DNA of 64,000 nt, from positions 1,819,283-1,883,282 of the forward strand of contig FOZF01000001.1 of the NCBI GenBank assembly GCA_900113425.1, read 5' to 3'. The translations under genes were made by a program, and so were the position numbers. The notes under the pieces were generated by a model. That model did no database searches, was not told the origin of the DNA, and was given only the letters and a program-made list of their open reading frames with translations. Positions 1 through 9,162 of this stretch are shown here, piece after piece (within the stretch, counting starts at the first letter, position 1; every line of letters starts with the position of its first letter). The stretch is from Stenotrophomonas maltophilia (GTDB lineage: Bacteria; Pseudomonadota; Gammaproteobacteria; Xanthomonadales; Xanthomonadaceae).

Positions 1-816
1 TGTGAACGTCTCCCCTGCCGCACTGCCATGCTGTCTCCACGCCCCCCGGTCTCCTCGATCACCCTTGATGCCGGCAGCTTCGCGGTCATCCACCAGGAGC
101 ACGCCGACCTGCAGCGTCCGCCAGCTTCACTGACCAAACTGATGACCGCGTACGCGGCCTACGAACAGGTCGCATCCGGCGCCGCCGCTTGGGAGATGCC
201 GGTGACCATTGCCGCCGAGGACGTGCACGCGGTTGCCGACGATGAAACGCGCATGGGCCTGGTGCCCGGCGAAACGGTCACGCTGGGCCGGTTGCTGCAG
301 GGCATGCTGGTGGTATCGGGCAACGACGCGGCCCTTGCGCTTGCCCGCCATCTGCACGGCTCGCAGGCGGCGTACCTGCAGCGCATGAACGCGCTGGCGC
401 GGCGTCTCGGCCTGGGCAGTACCTGGTTCACGTCGGTGTCTGGCATCACCACGCCGCGGCACGTATCCAGCGCACGCGACATGGCGGTGCTGGCCGGCCG
501 CCTGCTGGCAGATCATCCGCAGGTGCTGGCCATCACCGCACAGCCGGTGTTCGCGCACGGCACGTTCAGCCGCAGCAACCAGAACGCACTGCTCGCCGAT
601 GAGGGCGTGGACGGCCTGAAGACCGGCTATACCCGCGCGGCAGGCTTCTGCCTGGCGGCCACGGCGCGCCGCCACATCGCCGGACACGCGCAGCCGGTGA
701 GACTGATCACCGTGGTGCTTGGATCGGAAGACCGCGAAGCACGCGATGCGCGGGTGCGCACGCATCTTGCCAGTGGATTCGCCGCGCTGGCCGGCAACAC
801 CGTCGCAGAAGCCTGA
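1..816 (+). CDS. D-alanyl-D-alanine carboxypeptidase (PBP5/6-like), 5' partial
   Basis: Penicillin-binding protein of the S11 peptidase family, which removes the terminal D-Ala from peptidoglycan pentapeptides in the periplasm. All three active-site motifs are visible: SxxK as SLTK (codons at about 127-138), SGN in VVSGNDA, and KTG in GLKTGYT near the C-terminus. The frame stays open to base 1 with no in-frame stop. The first in-frame ATG (base 28) would give a protein without a signal peptide, so the true start and export signal probably lie upstream of the window. The C-terminal beta domain and amphipathic anchor of full PBP5 are absent: the product ends about 65 residues after KTG, so it is a short form. 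Family call sure; 5' end not. Confidence 0.88.
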   Translation, partial: CERLPCRTAMLSPRPPVSSITLDAGSFAVIHQEHADLQRPPASLTKLMTAYAAYEQVASGAAAWEMPVTIAAEDVHAVADDETRMGLVPGETVTLGRLLQGMLVVSGNDAALALARHLHGSQAAYLQRMNALARRLGLGSTWFTSVSGITTPRHVSSARDMAVLAGRLLADHPQVLAITAQPVFAHGTFSRSNQNALLADEGVDGLKTGYTRAAGFCLAATARRHIAGHAQPVRLITVVLGSEDREARDARVRTHLASGFAALAGNTVAEA

Positions 817-829
817 GCCGCGCGGGCAG

Positions 830-1423
830 TCAGGCCCGTACAACGGTGGATACGATCACCCGCTGCAATTCGCGTTCCGCGTCGGCTTTGCCGATCGCGC
901 CATTGGCCACCGCTTCGGACAGCGCTTCGGCAGCGCCGAGGATCGCCCAGCGCCCCTCCACCGGTACCTGGCCGTCACCGGCGAATGGGCCCAACCAGTC
1001 CGCGCAGTTGTCGATGAACTCCTGCTGGTAGCAGTGCCGCACCTCGCGCAGCTCCGGCGCGCCGACCAGCGCTGCGAGGATGCTCTGCACATCACTGCCC
1101 TGGCTCAGCACGCAGTCGATGTAACCGGACGCGATGGCCGCCGCGCGCGCGGTCAACTCTGCCGGCGCCGCGGCGATTCGGTCATTGAAGATGAGCGTCT
1201 GCCGTTGGTCGTAGTCATGGTAGAGCGCCGCCAGCAGGCCATTACGCGTCACGAAGTGATCATAGGCCACCGGCTTGGTCACGCCCGCCGCTTCGGCCAG
1301 GCGCCCCAGGGTCAAGGCATCGGTGCCTTCGGCGCCCACCAGCACCCATGCGACATCCAGCAACTGGCGGGCCCGCTGCTCGCGGGTCAGTCGGCGACGC
1401 GTGGGTGTGTCGGTGGCAGGCAT
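830..1423 (-). CDS. TetR/AcrR family transcriptional regulator
   Basis: 197 residues. The N-terminal helix-turn-helix is typical of TetR: residues about 14-60 contain REQRARQLLDVAW, then TLGRLAEAAGVTKPVAYDHF, which is the recognition-helix signature. The C-terminal two thirds is an unassigned ligand-binding helical domain. It lies 16 bp downstream of the quinone-reductase-like gene on the same strand, so the two are probably one transcript. A 21-bp inverted repeat lies just upstream of that first gene and is the likely operator, giving negative autoregulation. The ligand is unknown; an electrophile or quinone would suit its neighbour. Confidence 0.88.
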   Translation of the reverse strand: MPATDTPTRRRLTREQRARQLLDVAWVLVGAEGTDALTLGRLAEAAGVTKPVAYDHFVTRNGLLAALYHDYDQRQTLIFNDRIAAAPAELTARAAAIASGYIDCVLSQGSDVQSILAALVGAPELREVRHCYQQEFIDNCADWLGPFAGDGQVPVEGRWAILGAAEALSEAVANGAIGKADAERELQRVIVSTVVRA

Positions 1424-1439
1424 CGGCGGAACACGGCTG

Positions 1440-2036
1440 TCAGCTCGTTGGATGTCCGATTTTACGGCCGATCTCCATCGCGGTCTGCAGATGCGCCGCG
1501 GCCGCGCCGGTGTCCGCCTCCAACAGCAGGGTGGAGGACAGCACGCGCGCTCCGCAGTAATCGAAGATGCCCATGTCGATCTGCGTGTTCATGGCCGCGC
1601 CATAGCCACGGCGTTCAATCATCGCGGCATCGGCACCCCCGATGCCGACCAGATGCACCTGCAGCCGCTGCAGCCGCTTCTCCACCTTGCCATCGGAACC
1701 CTCGGCGTAGGCCCAGCCCTGGGTGAAAACGCGATCGATCCAGCCCTTCAGCAGCGCCGGGAACGACCACCAGTAGAGCGGATAGACCAGCACCAGGGTG
1801 TCAGTCGCATCCAGCCGTGCGTGCTCGGCCGCCACATCGGCCGGTGGCGGCGCGATGCCGCGGAACAGGGCCTGGTCCTGCCCGTTGAAGCGCGGGTCGA
1901 AGCCTTCGGCCATCAGATCGGCGATGGCGGTGGTATTGCTCTCATCGGCATCGGCGATGGCCTGCGCGATGCGCCCGGCAACCGCGTGGGTCAGCGAGGC
2001 AGGATCGGGATGGGCGACAACAATCAGGCTGTGCAC
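1440..2036 (-). CDS. NAD(P)H quinone reductase / flavodoxin-fold oxidoreductase
   Basis: Flavodoxin-like fold protein of the KefF/MdaB/NQO family: N-terminal HSLIVVAHPDP (FMN phosphate loop), a central LVLVYPLYWWSFPALLKGWID segment split by the usual Y-P-x-Y-W-W flavin-contact motif, then GGADAA. These enzymes reduce quinones or electrophiles by two electrons using NAD(P)H. I place the start at the GTG at 2036: AAGGAG lies 6 nt upstream, whereas the in-frame TTG at 2042 would directly abut that ribosome binding site. 198 residues. First gene of a two-gene unit with the TetR regulator. Confidence 0.85.
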   Translation of the reverse strand: MHSLIVVAHPDPASLTHAVAGRIAQAIADADESNTTAIADLMAEGFDPRFNGQDQALFRGIAPPPADVAAEHARLDATDTLVLVYPLYWWSFPALLKGWIDRVFTQGWAYAEGSDGKVEKRLQRLQVHLVGIGGADAAMIERRGYGAAMNTQIDMGIFDYCGARVLSSTLLLEADTGAAAAHLQTAMEIGRKIGHPTS

Positions 2037-2053
2037 GGGCAACTCCTTGGCTA

Positions 2054-2074
2054 TTAGTTACTAATGGTAACTAA
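2054..2074. promoter_or_regulatory. Inverted repeat, probable TetR operator
   Basis: TTAGTTAC-TAATG-GTAACTAA: perfect 8-bp arms around a 5-bp spacer. It begins 17 bp upstream of the GTG start of the quinone-reductase-like gene, where it would overlap the promoter or leader. It is AT-rich against a GC-rich background, and its length fits a TetR dimer site. Confidence 0.72.
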
Positions 2075-2135
2075 CGTATACAGCCCGATCAGCACTGCCA
2101 GCAGGACACTGTTTCCGGCGCTCTGTATCACCCTG

Positions 2136-2160
2136 AGTCAAATGCAAATGATTCGTGATA
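2136..2160 (+). promoter_or_regulatory. Possible Fur box upstream of TonB receptor
   Basis: GTCAAATGCAAATGATTCGTGATA contains the half-site GCAAATGAT and a weaker second half, in an AT-rich patch about 80 bp before the receptor start. Iron repression by Fur would suit a siderophore-type receptor. The match to the 19-bp consensus is partial. Confidence 0.4.
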
Positions 2161-2237
2161 CGATTGTTAAGGAAATCTGAAACCCCACACGGACGTCCCA
2201 GCCATCGCCAGTGGACCCTCACCCGGAGTACCGCGCG

Positions 2238-4286
2238 ATGTTGCATGCCAGTCTGAAGTCCCGTCGTTCCGTTGCCACGCTGGCCGTGGCCATCGGCCTT
2301 GCCCTCGCCTCCCAGGCCCACGCCGAGGCGTCGGCCGATGCCGCCGCCAAGCAGATGGACACCGTGGTGGTCACCGCCACCGGCGCCCAGCAGTGGATCC
2401 GTGACGCCCCCGCCAGCATCAGCGTGATCACCCGCGAGGACATCGAGCGCAAGCCGGTCAGCAGCATCGGCCAGCTGCTGAGCACCGTGCCCGGCGTGAC
2501 CGGCGGTTACGCGCTGTCTGGCGCGCAGTCGAAGATCCGGCTGCGCGGCCTGCCCGAGCAGTACACACTGATCCTGATCGATGGCCGCCGCCAGGGCAGC
2601 TCGGCCGGCGTGAACTATCGTGATGACCTGGGCCCGCAGGATCTGAACTGGCTGTCGCCGGACATGATCGAACGCATCGAAGTGGTCCGCGGCCCGATGT
2701 CCTCGCTGTACGGATCGGATGCGATGGGCGGCGTGATCAACATCATCACCCGCAGGATCGCCGATCACTGGGGTGGCTCGGCCACCTTCAACTACAGCAA
2801 GCCTGATTTGGATACCCGCGGCAACACCACGCAGATGGGAGCGCTGTTCAGTGGCCCGCTGACCGACAACCTCGGCGTGCGCATCGGCGCCAACGTCACT
2901 GACCGCGAATCCGATCGCGGGGCGCGGCAGACGCCGGGCAACAAGGCAGAGAATGCCAACGTGCTGTTCAACTGGCGCATCAGCGACAGCCACGTCGTAG
3001 GCGTGGAGGCCTCGCGCGGAACGCAGCGCAACAGCGGTGCCGGCCTGGTCAACAGCTGGGGACTGTCCAAGCTGGTGCAGACCGGCTACGTCATCCGCCA
3101 TGACGGCACCTACAGCGACGCCACCACGTCGAAGACCACGCTGGTGCAGAACGAGTACGAAGACAAGGGCAGCGGCGTCGGCAACCGCTCGAAGGAGACG
3201 GTGTTCGATACCGCCTTCAACACCGGCTTCCACTGGGGCGTGGAGCACAGCCTGAACGTGGGCGGGCAGTGGAAACGCGAGGAGTTGGAGAACAGCGACA
3301 CCATCGGCACCGTTCCGGTCACCTGGACGGGCAGCGGCCGCATCAGCCCGACCAGCGAGGCCGACTCCTGGGCGCTGTTCGCCGAGGACCACCTCACCCT
3401 GCACGAGCGCTTCGTGCTGACCCTGGGCCTGCGCTGGGACAACACCGAAAACTACGATGACAACCTGAGCCCCCGCATCTACGGCGTCTGGCACCCGGCC
3501 GACGCATGGACCGTGCGCGGGGGCATTTCCAAGGGCTTCCGTGCCCCCAACCTGAAGCAGGGAACGGCCGGCGCCGCGACCCAGTCCGGCGGCAACGGCT
3601 GCCGCGCCCTGACCGCCGAAGGCTGGAGCAGCCGTTCGGTGAATGCCGACGGCACGCGCGGCTGCTACATGGCCGGCAACCCGAACCTGGAACCGGAGAC
3701 CAGCACCAACTACGAGCTGGGGGTGGGCTTTGACCGCGAGGGCTGGTCGGCCTCGGCCACCTACTTCCTGACCAATTTCGACGACAAGATCGAGCAGATT
3801 CCGCTGCGCCAGATTCCCGGCCAGACCAGCAGCTTCGTCAACGGCTACTGGTGGACGGTGGCGCAGAACATCCAGAAGGCGCGCACACGGGGTATCGAAG
3901 CCAGCGTGACGGTCCCCCTGCACGAGCGCCTGAGCTGGACCACCCACGCCACGCGCATGCTGGAATCGAAGAACCGCAGCACCGGTGCAACCCTGCTGGT
4001 GGTGCCGGAACTGACGGCCAGCACCTCGCTGGACTGGCAGGTGACCGACGCATGGGTGCTGGACGTGAGCGCGCAGCACATCGGCAAGCAGCTGGTATCG
4101 GCCACCAGCGCCACCTTCGCCAAGGCGTACACCACATGGGATCTGGTGACCGGCTTCGACGTGAACGAGAACCTGACGCTGCGTGCCGGCGTCCTGAACG
4201 TGGGCGACGTGTCCACCATCGATGAGGGCAACAACTACGACGGCGGCGCACGCACCTTCTTCGTGGGCGCCACCGCACGGTTCTGA
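2238..4286 (+). CDS. TonB-dependent siderophore-type receptor (CirA/IrgA/FepA-like)
   Basis: Outer-membrane ligand-gated porin. Signal peptide at residues 1-29, ending LALASQAHA. A TonB box region, MDTVVVTATG, lies near residues 38-47. The plug domain follows (SVITREDIERKP, IRLRGLPEQYTLILIDG, ERIEVVRGPMSSLYGSDAMGGVINIITR), then a beta barrel ending in the aromatic FVGATARF. ATG 2238 is preferred over the GTG at 2211: GGAG precedes it by 9 nt and the signal peptide then begins directly. 682 residues. The plug resembles catecholate siderophore receptors, but the ligand cannot be read from sequence. A possible Fur site lies upstream. Confidence 0.9.
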   Translation: MLHASLKSRRSVATLAVAIGLALASQAHAEASADAAAKQMDTVVVTATGAQQWIRDAPASISVITREDIERKPVSSIGQLLSTVPGVTGGYALSGAQSKIRLRGLPEQYTLILIDGRRQGSSAGVNYRDDLGPQDLNWLSPDMIERIEVVRGPMSSLYGSDAMGGVINIITRRIADHWGGSATFNYSKPDLDTRGNTTQMGALFSGPLTDNLGVRIGANVTDRESDRGARQTPGNKAENANVLFNWRISDSHVVGVEASRGTQRNSGAGLVNSWGLSKLVQTGYVIRHDGTYSDATTSKTTLVQNEYEDKGSGVGNRSKETVFDTAFNTGFHWGVEHSLNVGGQWKREELENSDTIGTVPVTWTGSGRISPTSEADSWALFAEDHLTLHERFVLTLGLRWDNTENYDDNLSPRIYGVWHPADAWTVRGGISKGFRAPNLKQGTAGAATQSGGNGCRALTAEGWSSRSVNADGTRGCYMAGNPNLEPETSTNYELGVGFDREGWSASATYFLTNFDDKIEQIPLRQIPGQTSSFVNGYWWTVAQNIQKARTRGIEASVTVPLHERLSWTTHATRMLESKNRSTGATLLVVPELTASTSLDWQVTDAWVLDVSAQHIGKQLVSATSATFAKAYTTWDLVTGFDVNENLTLRAGVLNVGDVSTIDEGNNYDGGARTFFVGATARF

Positions 4287-4300
4287 TGCAGCACTGGCTC

Positions 4301-4327
4301 GGATCCCTTCGCGCAGCGAAGGGATCC
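4301..4327. terminator. 12-bp hairpin between convergent genes
   Basis: GGATCCCTTCGC-GCA-GCGAAGGGATCC is a perfect 12-bp stem with a 3-nt loop. It sits 15 bp after the TonB receptor stop and 24 bp beyond the 3' end of the opposing gene. No U-tract follows on either strand, so intrinsic termination is uncertain; it may instead be an extragenic palindrome. Confidence 0.55.
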
Positions 4328-4350
4328 CGCCGTGCATCCGCGGCCCTGCC

Positions 4351-5178
4351 TCAGCGGAACAGCGCGTTCAACGCCGCACCCGATGCAGCCTCCTGCAGGC
4401 CATCAAAGCGGCCTTCCTGCAGGAGGGGATCGGTGGCCCGCATCAGTCCCCCCCACGCCGCACGTGCCAGCGCCCCGCCCAGGCTGACCCGGCGTACCCC
4501 CATCGCAGCGATGTCCTGCAGCATCAGTGACGTCGGTCCGCCCACCAGCAGGTTCACCGGCTTGCCGCCGGCCGCGGCGACCACCGCCTGGATCTGTTCG
4601 ACCGTGGTGATGCCCGGTGCGTACAACACATCGGCACCTGCGGCCGCGTAGGCACGCAGGCGCTGCAGCGTGTCTTCCAGATCCGGTACGCCCACGAAGA
4701 AGTTCTCCGCCCGGCCCACCAGCAGCACATCGGCCGCGGCGCGATCGATGGCCGCACGCGCCGCACGCAGGCGTTGCACGGCCTCCTCCAGCGGGCGCAG
4801 CGGCGCGTTGGCCAGACCGCTGGCATCTTCAACCGACAGAGCGGCGATGCCCGTATCCAGGGCCGCCGTCACGGCCTCGGCCACGGCCTGCGGCGTGGCG
4901 CCGAAGCCATCGCCGAAGTCTGCGTTCACCGGCAGGTCGGTGGCGGCCACCATCAGCCGCAGGTGGTCAAGCGTCGCCTGCAGCGATACCGCACCATCGG
5001 GGCGACCTTCGCTCCATGCACACCCCGCGCTGGTGGTGGCCAATGCCAGGAAGCCCTGCCGCTGCAGGTAGCGCGCGCTGCCGATGTCCCACGGATTGGG
5101 CAATACGAAGCAGCCCTGCGCATGCAGCTGCCGGAACGTGGCACGTCTGCGGGCAGTGGCGGCGTCTGCGCTGTGCAT
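4351..5178 (-). CDS. Isocitrate lyase / PEP mutase family protein
   Basis: 275-residue TIM-barrel protein of the ICL/PEP mutase superfamily, probably the oxaloacetate decarboxylase/PEP mutase branch. Landmarks are FVLPNPWDIGSARYL near residues 25-39, ATTSAG, NADFGDGFG (metal-binding acidic loop, near residue 90) and SVEDASG. The cysteine-containing KKCGH loop of true isocitrate lyases is missing, so that activity is unlikely. Members cleave or rearrange C-C or P-C bonds of small 2-oxo acids; the substrate is unknown. It is transcribed toward the TonB receptor and divergently from the exported dioxygenase-like gene. Confidence 0.8.
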   Translation of the reverse strand: MHSADAATARRRATFRQLHAQGCFVLPNPWDIGSARYLQRQGFLALATTSAGCAWSEGRPDGAVSLQATLDHLRLMVAATDLPVNADFGDGFGATPQAVAEAVTAALDTGIAALSVEDASGLANAPLRPLEEAVQRLRAARAAIDRAAADVLLVGRAENFFVGVPDLEDTLQRLRAYAAAGADVLYAPGITTVEQIQAVVAAAGGKPVNLLVGGPTSLMLQDIAAMGVRRVSLGGALARAAWGGLMRATDPLLQEGRFDGLQEAASGAALNALFR

Positions 5179-5331
5179 GGCGGGTATCCGTGCGGTGAGC
5201 TGACCACCCTATCCGGGCCGCACCCAGGACTCAACGCAACTGCGGCGCAGCATCAGGTGATGACACCGGATCATTGGACGCGGCCCGCGCATCCGTCCGA
5301 CGGTGACGGTCCGCCGTCCACGGAAACGACC

Positions 5332-6066
5332 ATGCCGCGCTCCCCGCATTCTCCTGACGCCGTTGCTGGCGACGATACCGATGCACACCCGGCCGCACCG
5401 TTCTCACCCGGCCGGCGCCGCCTGATCGCATCGGCCGGCCTGGCCGCAGGTGGCCTGGCCGGCGCGACGAGTCCGGCCGCCGCAGCACCGGCCCGAGGGG
5501 TGGCGAATACCACCGCACCGGGGCGTCCCGGGTTCCAGGCGATCGTCCCGCCGCCGGCGCGCGGCCGCAGTCCGTGGGGGCAGGACACGGCCAGCGAACC
5601 GACCCCACGGCCGCGCAGCACACGCCCGGGCGAATCGCCGTTGCCGACCCACCCACGTCCCTACACCGACATCAGGAGTTACCACGCACACATCTATTTC
5701 GACGAGGACACCTCGGCGAAGGCCGCACTGATCCGGCGCTGGGTGGCGGAACGCTTCCCGGTGGAACTGGGCAACTGGAATCCGGAGCCACGCGGGCCCC
5801 ATGTCACCCCGTCCTTCTACTTCGGCTTCACCAACGATCTCCTGCCGGTCGTGGTGCCATGGCTGCAGCTCAACAGCCTGGGCCTGACCATCCTCATCCA
5901 CCCCAACACCGGCGATGGGCGGGCCGACCACCTGCACTACGCGCTGTGGGTGAACCGCGCGCAGCCGGTGAACGCCTACGACTGGCCCGCGCCCCGGCCG
6001 GGCGAGCAGGAGCCGCTGGAGCAGGTATTCCCCAACGTCGTGCCGACGCTGCCGCTGGAAACCTGA
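5332..6066 (+). CDS. Putative exported DOPA 4,5-dioxygenase family protein (Tat signal)
   Basis: The C-terminal ~120 residues match the bacterial/fungal DOPA 4,5-dioxygenase family: SYHAHIYFDEDT, then PRGPHVTPSFYFGF, and ILIHPNTGDGRADH-HYALW. The histidines H-A-H, GPH, HP and DH are the likely metal ligands. The N-terminus is unusual: GRRRLIASAGLAAGGLAGATS followed by PAAAA looks like a twin-arginine signal, and a proline-rich linker of about 70 residues follows. Family members are normally short cytosolic proteins of about 110-160 residues. ATG 5332 is chosen to retain the Tat motif; no strong ribosome binding site decides it. Predicted 244 residues. Substrate unknown. Confidence 0.75.
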   Translation: MPRSPHSPDAVAGDDTDAHPAAPFSPGRRRLIASAGLAAGGLAGATSPAAAAPARGVANTTAPGRPGFQAIVPPPARGRSPWGQDTASEPTPRPRSTRPGESPLPTHPRPYTDIRSYHAHIYFDEDTSAKAALIRRWVAERFPVELGNWNPEPRGPHVTPSFYFGFTNDLLPVVVPWLQLNSLGLTILIHPNTGDGRADHLHYALWVNRAQPVNAYDWPAPRPGEQEPLEQVFPNVVPTLPLET

Positions 6067-6297
6067 GCAGCCCGCCCAGCCTGGCCGGGGCAGGAGCGGC
6101 CGGCCGCCATCGTCGGCGTACGTGCGGGTATCAGCAGCGCTCGCTGCGTTCAGCGCGCCTTGAGGCGCTGCCCGGCATACGGGCACAAGCGCTTCCAGCG
6201 ATTTCAAACAATCGCTTGAAACGCAGCAAACTTCGCCGAACTGGACAGCATCGGCCGCTTCCGCCAGACTGCCGCCCTTTCCAGTCGATCGGATCCC

Positions 6298-6741
6298 ATG
6301 GCGAAGCTGCTGGTCCTGCATGGCCCCAACCTCAACCTGCTCGGTACCCGCGAGCCGGAGGTCTACGGCCACACCACCCTGGCCGACATCGACCAGGCGC
6401 TGGCCCGCCAGGCCGACGCCGCCGGGCACGTGCTGGAGAGCGTGCAGTCCAACGCCGAACACGCGCTGGTGGACCGCGTACAGGCTGCCCGCACCGACGG
6501 CACTGCGTTCATCCTGATCAATCCGGCCGCGTTCACCCACACCTCGGTTGCCCTGCGCGATGCGCTGGCGGCCGTGGCCGTGCCGTTCATCGAAATCCAC
6601 CTGTCCAACCCGCACGCCCGCGAACCGTTCCGCCAGCACAGCTATTTCAGCGACAAGGCGGTCGGCGTGGTGTGCGGCTTCGGCGCCGACAGCTACCGCT
6701 ACGCGATGGACGCGGCGCTGCTGCGGCTGTCCGCCACCTGA
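6298..6741 (+). CDS. aroQ: 3-dehydroquinate dehydratase, type II
   Basis: 147-residue dodecameric type II enzyme of the shikimate pathway (3-dehydroquinate to 3-dehydroshikimate). Motifs: [20 protein letters not shown] at the start (catalytic Tyr and lid Arg), [28 protein letters not shown], and the [18 protein letters not shown] substrate-binding block with the catalytic His. Full length. It is followed 59 bp later by accB on the same strand, the common aroQ-accB-accC order. Confidence 0.97.
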   Translation: MAKLLVLHGPNLNLLGTREPEVYGHTTLADIDQALARQADAAGHVLESVQSNAEHALVDRVQAARTDGTAFILINPAAFTHTSVALRDALAAVAVPFIEIHLSNPHAREPFRQHSYFSDKAVGVVCGFGADSYRYAMDAALLRLSAT

Positions 6742-6800
6742 TTGTCGACCCGGGCGCCCACGGCGCTCTCCTCACCTAGATAGAAACCCAAGAGGCCCTC

Positions 6801-7280
6801 ATGGATCTGCGCAAAATCAAGAAGCTGATCGACCTGCTGGAAGAGTCGAACCTGGCCGAAATCGAAATCAAGGAAGGCGAAGAGTCCGTGCGCCTGTCGC
6901 GCGCGCCGGTTGCCGGCTATGCCGCCCCGGTCGCCGCTCCGGTGTATGCCGCCCCTGCCGCACCGGCGCCGCAGGCAATGCCGATGCAGTCGCCGACCGA
7001 AGCCTCCACCGGCGGCACCGCCAAGCCGGGCCCGGCGCTGCCGGAAGGCCACGTGCTGCGTTCGCCGATGGTCGGCACCTTCTATGCCTCGTCCGCTCCG
7101 GACAAGCCGGCCTTCGTCACCGTGGGCCAGCAGGTCAAGGAAGGCGAGACCCTGGCCATCATCGAAGCGATGAAGATGTTCAACCCGATCGAAGCCGACG
7201 CGTCCGGCACCATCGTCGCCATCCTCGGCGAGAACGGCCAGCCGGTGGAGTTCGACCAGCCGCTGTTCGTGATCGGCTGA
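6801..7280 (+). CDS. accB: Biotin carboxyl carrier protein of acetyl-CoA carboxylase
   Basis: 159 residues. The N-terminus ([23 protein letters not shown]) forms the dimer/AccC-binding helix region. A flexible Ala/Pro-rich linker spans about residues 35-80, and the biotinyl domain follows. The biotinylated lysine is K125 in [13 protein letters not shown]. The thumb region is recognisable around [19 protein letters not shown] precedes the ATG. It carries biotin between AccC and the AccAD transferase in fatty acid synthesis. accC starts 10 bp downstream. Confidence 0.97.
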   Translation: MDLRKIKKLIDLLEESNLAEIEIKEGEESVRLSRAPVAGYAAPVAAPVYAAPAAPAPQAMPMQSPTEASTGGTAKPGPALPEGHVLRSPMVGTFYASSAPDKPAFVTVGQQVKEGETLAIIEAMKMFNPIEADASGTIVAILGENGQPVEFDQPLFVIG

Positions 7281-7290
7281 GGGGCACGCC

Positions 7291-8658
7291 ATGCTCGACA
7301 AAGTCGTCATCGCCAACCGAGGGGAGATCGCGCTGCGCATCCTGCGCGCGTGTCACACCCTGGGCATCCGCACGGTGGCCGTGCACTCCACGGTCGACCG
7401 CAACCTCAAGCATGTGGCCATGGCCGACGAGTCGGTCTGCATCGGCCCGGCGCCGTCGCCACAGAGCTACCTCAACATCCCCGCCCTGATCGCCGCGGCG
7501 GAAGTGACCGATGCCCAGGCCATCCATCCGGGCTACGGCTTCCTGTCGGAGAACGCCGATTTCGCCGAGCGCGTGGAGGAATCCGGCTTCATCTTCATCG
7601 GCCCCAAGGCCGACACCATCCGCATGATGGGTGACAAGGTCGAAGCCATCCGCGCCATGAAGGCCGCCGGCGTGCCGTGCGTGCCCGGCTCGGGCGGCCC
7701 GCTGGGCGAGGACATCGTCGCCAACACCAAGATCGCCCGTGAGATCGGCTACCCGGTCATCATCAAGGCAGCGGGCGGCGGCGGCGGTCGCGGCATGCGC
7801 GTGGTGCACGCCGAAGCCTCGTTGAAGACCTCCATCGAAACCACCAAGAGCGAAGCGAAGGCGGCGTTCGGCAATGGCGAGGTCTACATGGAAAAGTTCC
7901 TGGAGAACCCGCGCCACGTGGAGATCCAGGTGCTGGCCGACGGCCAGGGCAATGCCATCCACCTCGGCGAGCGCGACTGCTCGATGCAGCGCCGTCACCA
8001 GAAGGTGGTCGAGGAAGCGCCGGCACCGGGCATCACCGCCGAGCAGCGCGAGCAGATCGGCAAGGTCTGCGTGGAGGCCTGCATCCGCATCGGCTACCGC
8101 GGCGCCGGCACGTTCGAGTTCCTGTACGAAGACGGCCGCTTCTACTTCATCGAAATGAACACCCGCATCCAGGTGGAACATCCGGTCACCGAAATGGTCA
8201 CCGGCATCGACCTGGTGGCCGAGCAGCTGAAGATCGCCGCCGGCCAGAAGCTGTCGATCAAGCAGAGCGACGTGGTGCTCACCGGCCATGCCATCGAGTG
8301 CCGCATCAACGCCGAAGATGCTGAAACCTTCGTGCCGAGCCCGGGCACCATCACCGGCTTCCATCCGCCGGGCGGCCCCGGCGTGCGCGTGGACACCCAC
8401 ATCTACAGTGGTTACCGCGTGCCGTCGAACTATGACTCGATGATCGGCAAGCTGATCGTGCACGGCCCGGACCGCGACACCGCGATCGCCCGCATGCGGG
8501 TGGCGCTGAGCGAAATGGTGGTCGACGGTATCAAGACCAACATCGCGCTGCAGCAGCGGATCATGCGCGACAAGGGCTTCCAGGCCGGTGGCCAGAACAT
8601 CCACTACCTGGAAAAGCGTCTGGCCGAGCGCAAGAACAAGCCGATCGCGCTGACCTGA
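7291..8658 (+). CDS. accC: Biotin carboxylase subunit of acetyl-CoA carboxylase
   Basis: 455-residue ATP-grasp enzyme that carboxylates biotin on AccB. N-terminal domain begins [31 protein letters not shown]; glycine-rich ATP lid [12 protein letters not shown]; metal/ATP residues in [47 protein letters not shown]-terminal [15 protein letters not shown]. Full length and apparently intact. It is the last gene of the aroQ-accBC unit, and a strong intrinsic terminator follows within 22 bp. Confidence 0.98.
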   Translation: MLDKVVIANRGEIALRILRACHTLGIRTVAVHSTVDRNLKHVAMADESVCIGPAPSPQSYLNIPALIAAAEVTDAQAIHPGYGFLSENADFAERVEESGFIFIGPKADTIRMMGDKVEAIRAMKAAGVPCVPGSGGPLGEDIVANTKIAREIGYPVIIKAAGGGGGRGMRVVHAEASLKTSIETTKSEAKAAFGNGEVYMEKFLENPRHVEIQVLADGQGNAIHLGERDCSMQRRHQKVVEEAPAPGITAEQREQIGKVCVEACIRIGYRGAGTFEFLYEDGRFYFIEMNTRIQVEHPVTEMVTGIDLVAEQLKIAAGQKLSIKQSDVVLTGHAIECRINAEDAETFVPSPGTITGFHPPGGPGVRVDTHIYSGYRVPSNYDSMIGKLIVHGPDRDTAIARMRVALSEMVVDGIKTNIALQQRIMRDKGFQAGGQNIHYLEKRLAERKNKPIALT

Positions 8659-8679
8659 TCGGCACAGGTGCCGGACACG

Positions 8680-8710
8680 AAAAGGGCGGGGATATCCCCG
8701 CCCTTTTCTG
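8680..8710 (+). terminator. Intrinsic terminator after accC
   Basis: AAAAGGGCGGGG-ATAT-CCCCGCCCTTTT is a perfect 12-bp stem with a 4-nt loop whose 3' arm supplies the U run. The A-rich 5' arm makes it functional in both directions, so it may also protect against the opposing gene pair downstream. Confidence 0.93.
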
Positions 8711-8787
8711 CTTTCCGCAGCGCCGTCCCCGCGCTCGGCGTGCCGGGAAAGCAGCCGCGCGGAGGGCGCGGCGCTACAGGATCGGTG

Positions 8788-9162
8788 TCAGCGCCTGTCG
8801 GCCGCGGCTGCCGGAATCTGCGAGTTCGGCAGCGGGCGCACACCATTGGGCGAGGTCGGATCGACGATCACCATGGTCTCGGTCGAGCCATCGGGCCACA
8901 CCACCTGGAAGGTGCTGCCCGCCGGCAACGATGCGAACGGCACGCCGCTCTGCGCGCGATAGACCGCAGCGACCTGGCTGGCGCCGGCGCGGCGCAGGTC
9001 TTCCTGTGCCTTCACCGTGGTCAGCTCCACCTTCGACAGATGCCGGTAGCGATCCTCGTAGGTATCGATCATCAACAGGCCCACCGCGCCGGCCGAATAG
9101 GCCACGAACAGTGCCACCCAGAACCAGAACTTGGCCCCGTGAAGGAATCGACGGTAGTTCAT
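8788..9162 (-). CDS. Hypothetical single-pass membrane protein
   Basis: 124 residues from ATG 9162, which has GGGGGAG 6 nt upstream. A membrane helix, FWFWVALFVAYSAGAVGLLMI, lies near residues 11-31. A soluble part of about 90 residues follows, with TFQVVWPDGSTETMVIVDP. I recognise no family. The start codon overlaps the stop of the upstream gene as ATGA, so translation is probably coupled and the two products may work together. Topology prediction: short cytoplasmic N-terminus, periplasmic C-terminus. Confidence 0.7.
   Translation of the reverse strand: MNYRRFLHGAKFWFWVALFVAYSAGAVGLLMIDTYEDRYRHLSKVELTTVKAQEDLRRAGASQVAAVYRAQSGVPFASLPAGSTFQVVWPDGSTETMVIVDPTSPNGVRPLPNSQIPAAAADRR

Noticed and set aside
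2061..4337. Long open frame on the minus strand opposite the TonB receptor
   Set aside because: High-GC antisense frame; its translation is His/Gly/Ala-rich with no family motif, and the plus strand encodes a complete receptor.
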